From Paracoccaceae bacterium (GTDB lineage Bacteria > Pseudomonadota > Alphaproteobacteria > Rhodobacterales > Rhodobacteraceae): a DNA stretch of 5,906 nucleotides. The stretch is from contig JAASTF010000206.1 in assembly GCA_021767525.1 (NCBI GenBank), positions 1-5,906 of the forward strand, written 5' to 3'. The first letter of the stretch is position 1. Every line of letters begins with the position of its first letter. Position numbers and translations under genes: made by a program. This document shows positions 5,793 to 5,906 of this stretch, piece by piece. The notes under the pieces were generated by a model. That model ran no database searches. It saw nothing but the letters and a program-made list of their open reading frames with translations, and was not told the DNA's origin.

Positions 5793-5906
5793 GCCGCGAA
5801 GAAACATATGACACCGCCCACCAGGCCGAGGTGATCGAAGGGGCCGCGCGCGACGATGCGCCGGTGCTGGACGGCGACCCGGGCCTTGGGTGTCATTCCG
5901 GATCGA
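5789..5906 (+). CDS. bchY: BchY, chlorophyllide a oxidoreductase subunit Y (N-terminal fragment, cut by window edge)
   Basis: The first 39 codons of a NifD/BchN-like subunit that, with BchZ, forms the catalytic component of chlorophyllide a oxidoreductase and accepts electrons from BchX. The visible protein begins MSREETYDTAHQAEVIEGAA and ends in GLGCHSGS. C35 in this GCH motif is the probable first [4Fe-4S] cluster ligand at the N-terminus of the family. The assignment relies on this motif and on the bchC-bchX-bchY order, which is strongly conserved in purple bacteria. The ATG overlaps the TGA of the preceding small ORF, indicating coupled translation. The gene continues beyond the window; bchZ and the puf genes would be expected next. 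Confidence 0.85.
   Translation, partial: MSREETYDTAHQAEVIEGAARDDAPVLDGDPGLGCHSGS

Noticed and set aside
4646..5896. 416-codon minus-strand ORF opposite bchX and both its neighbours
   Set aside because: It is antisense to bchX, whose P-loop and cluster cysteines are unambiguous. The antisense product has low-complexity His/Gln/Gly-rich composition and no domain I recognise.
1..5906. tRNA, rRNA, CRISPR, insertion sequence or phage elements
   Set aside because: The window is almost wholly filled by recognisable pigment genes. I found no tandem spaced repeats, transposase-like ORF or terminal inverted repeats.

Overview
The window is a piece of a photosynthesis gene cluster from a purple, bacteriochlorophyll a-producing alphaproteobacterium. 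The gene order, high GC coding bias and product types fit the Rhodobacterales (Rhodobacter or Roseobacter type, possibly an aerobic anoxygenic phototroph). The layout is crtC(start)-crtD on the minus strand, then crtE-crtF-bchC-bchX-[small ORF]-bchY(start) on the plus strand. This matches the known crtCD // crtEF-bchCXYZ-puf arrangement of those bacteria. Species cannot be named from the sequence alone.

Left part (1-1538, minus strand): the first codons of crtC and a complete crtD. These encode the hydratase and the C3,4-desaturase of the spheroidene/spirilloxanthin carotenoid branch. A 94-bp, AT-richer divergent intergenic region (1539-1632) separates crtD from crtE. It holds two exact TGT-N12-ACA palindromes, the recognition pattern of the redox/light repressor PpsR/CrtJ, and an FNR-like inverted repeat overlapping the second one.

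Middle (1633-3637): crtE (geranylgeranyl diphosphate synthase) and crtF (carotenoid O-methyltransferase) are spaced 4 nt apart. The 133-bp crtF-bchC gap carries a sigma70-like promoter overlapped by a third exact TGT-N12-ACA site. A degenerate copy of that site lies exactly 60 bp upstream and spans the crtF stop codon.

Right part (3771-5906): bchC (dehydrogenase that forms the C3 acetyl group of bacteriochlorophyll a) overlaps bchX (iron protein of chlorophyllide a oxidoreductase) by 4 nt. Between bchX and bchY lies a 31-codon ORF that overlaps both neighbours and contains the bchY Shine-Dalgarno sequence. It is the only element I do not recognise and the best candidate for something undescribed. 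The window ends 39 codons into bchY.

Together the genes supply the isoprenoid precursor (CrtE), late carotenoid modification (CrtC, CrtD, CrtF) and late bacteriochlorophyll ring steps (BchX/BchY, BchC). The repeated PpsR-type sites suggest joint repression of both pigment branches under oxygen or light.
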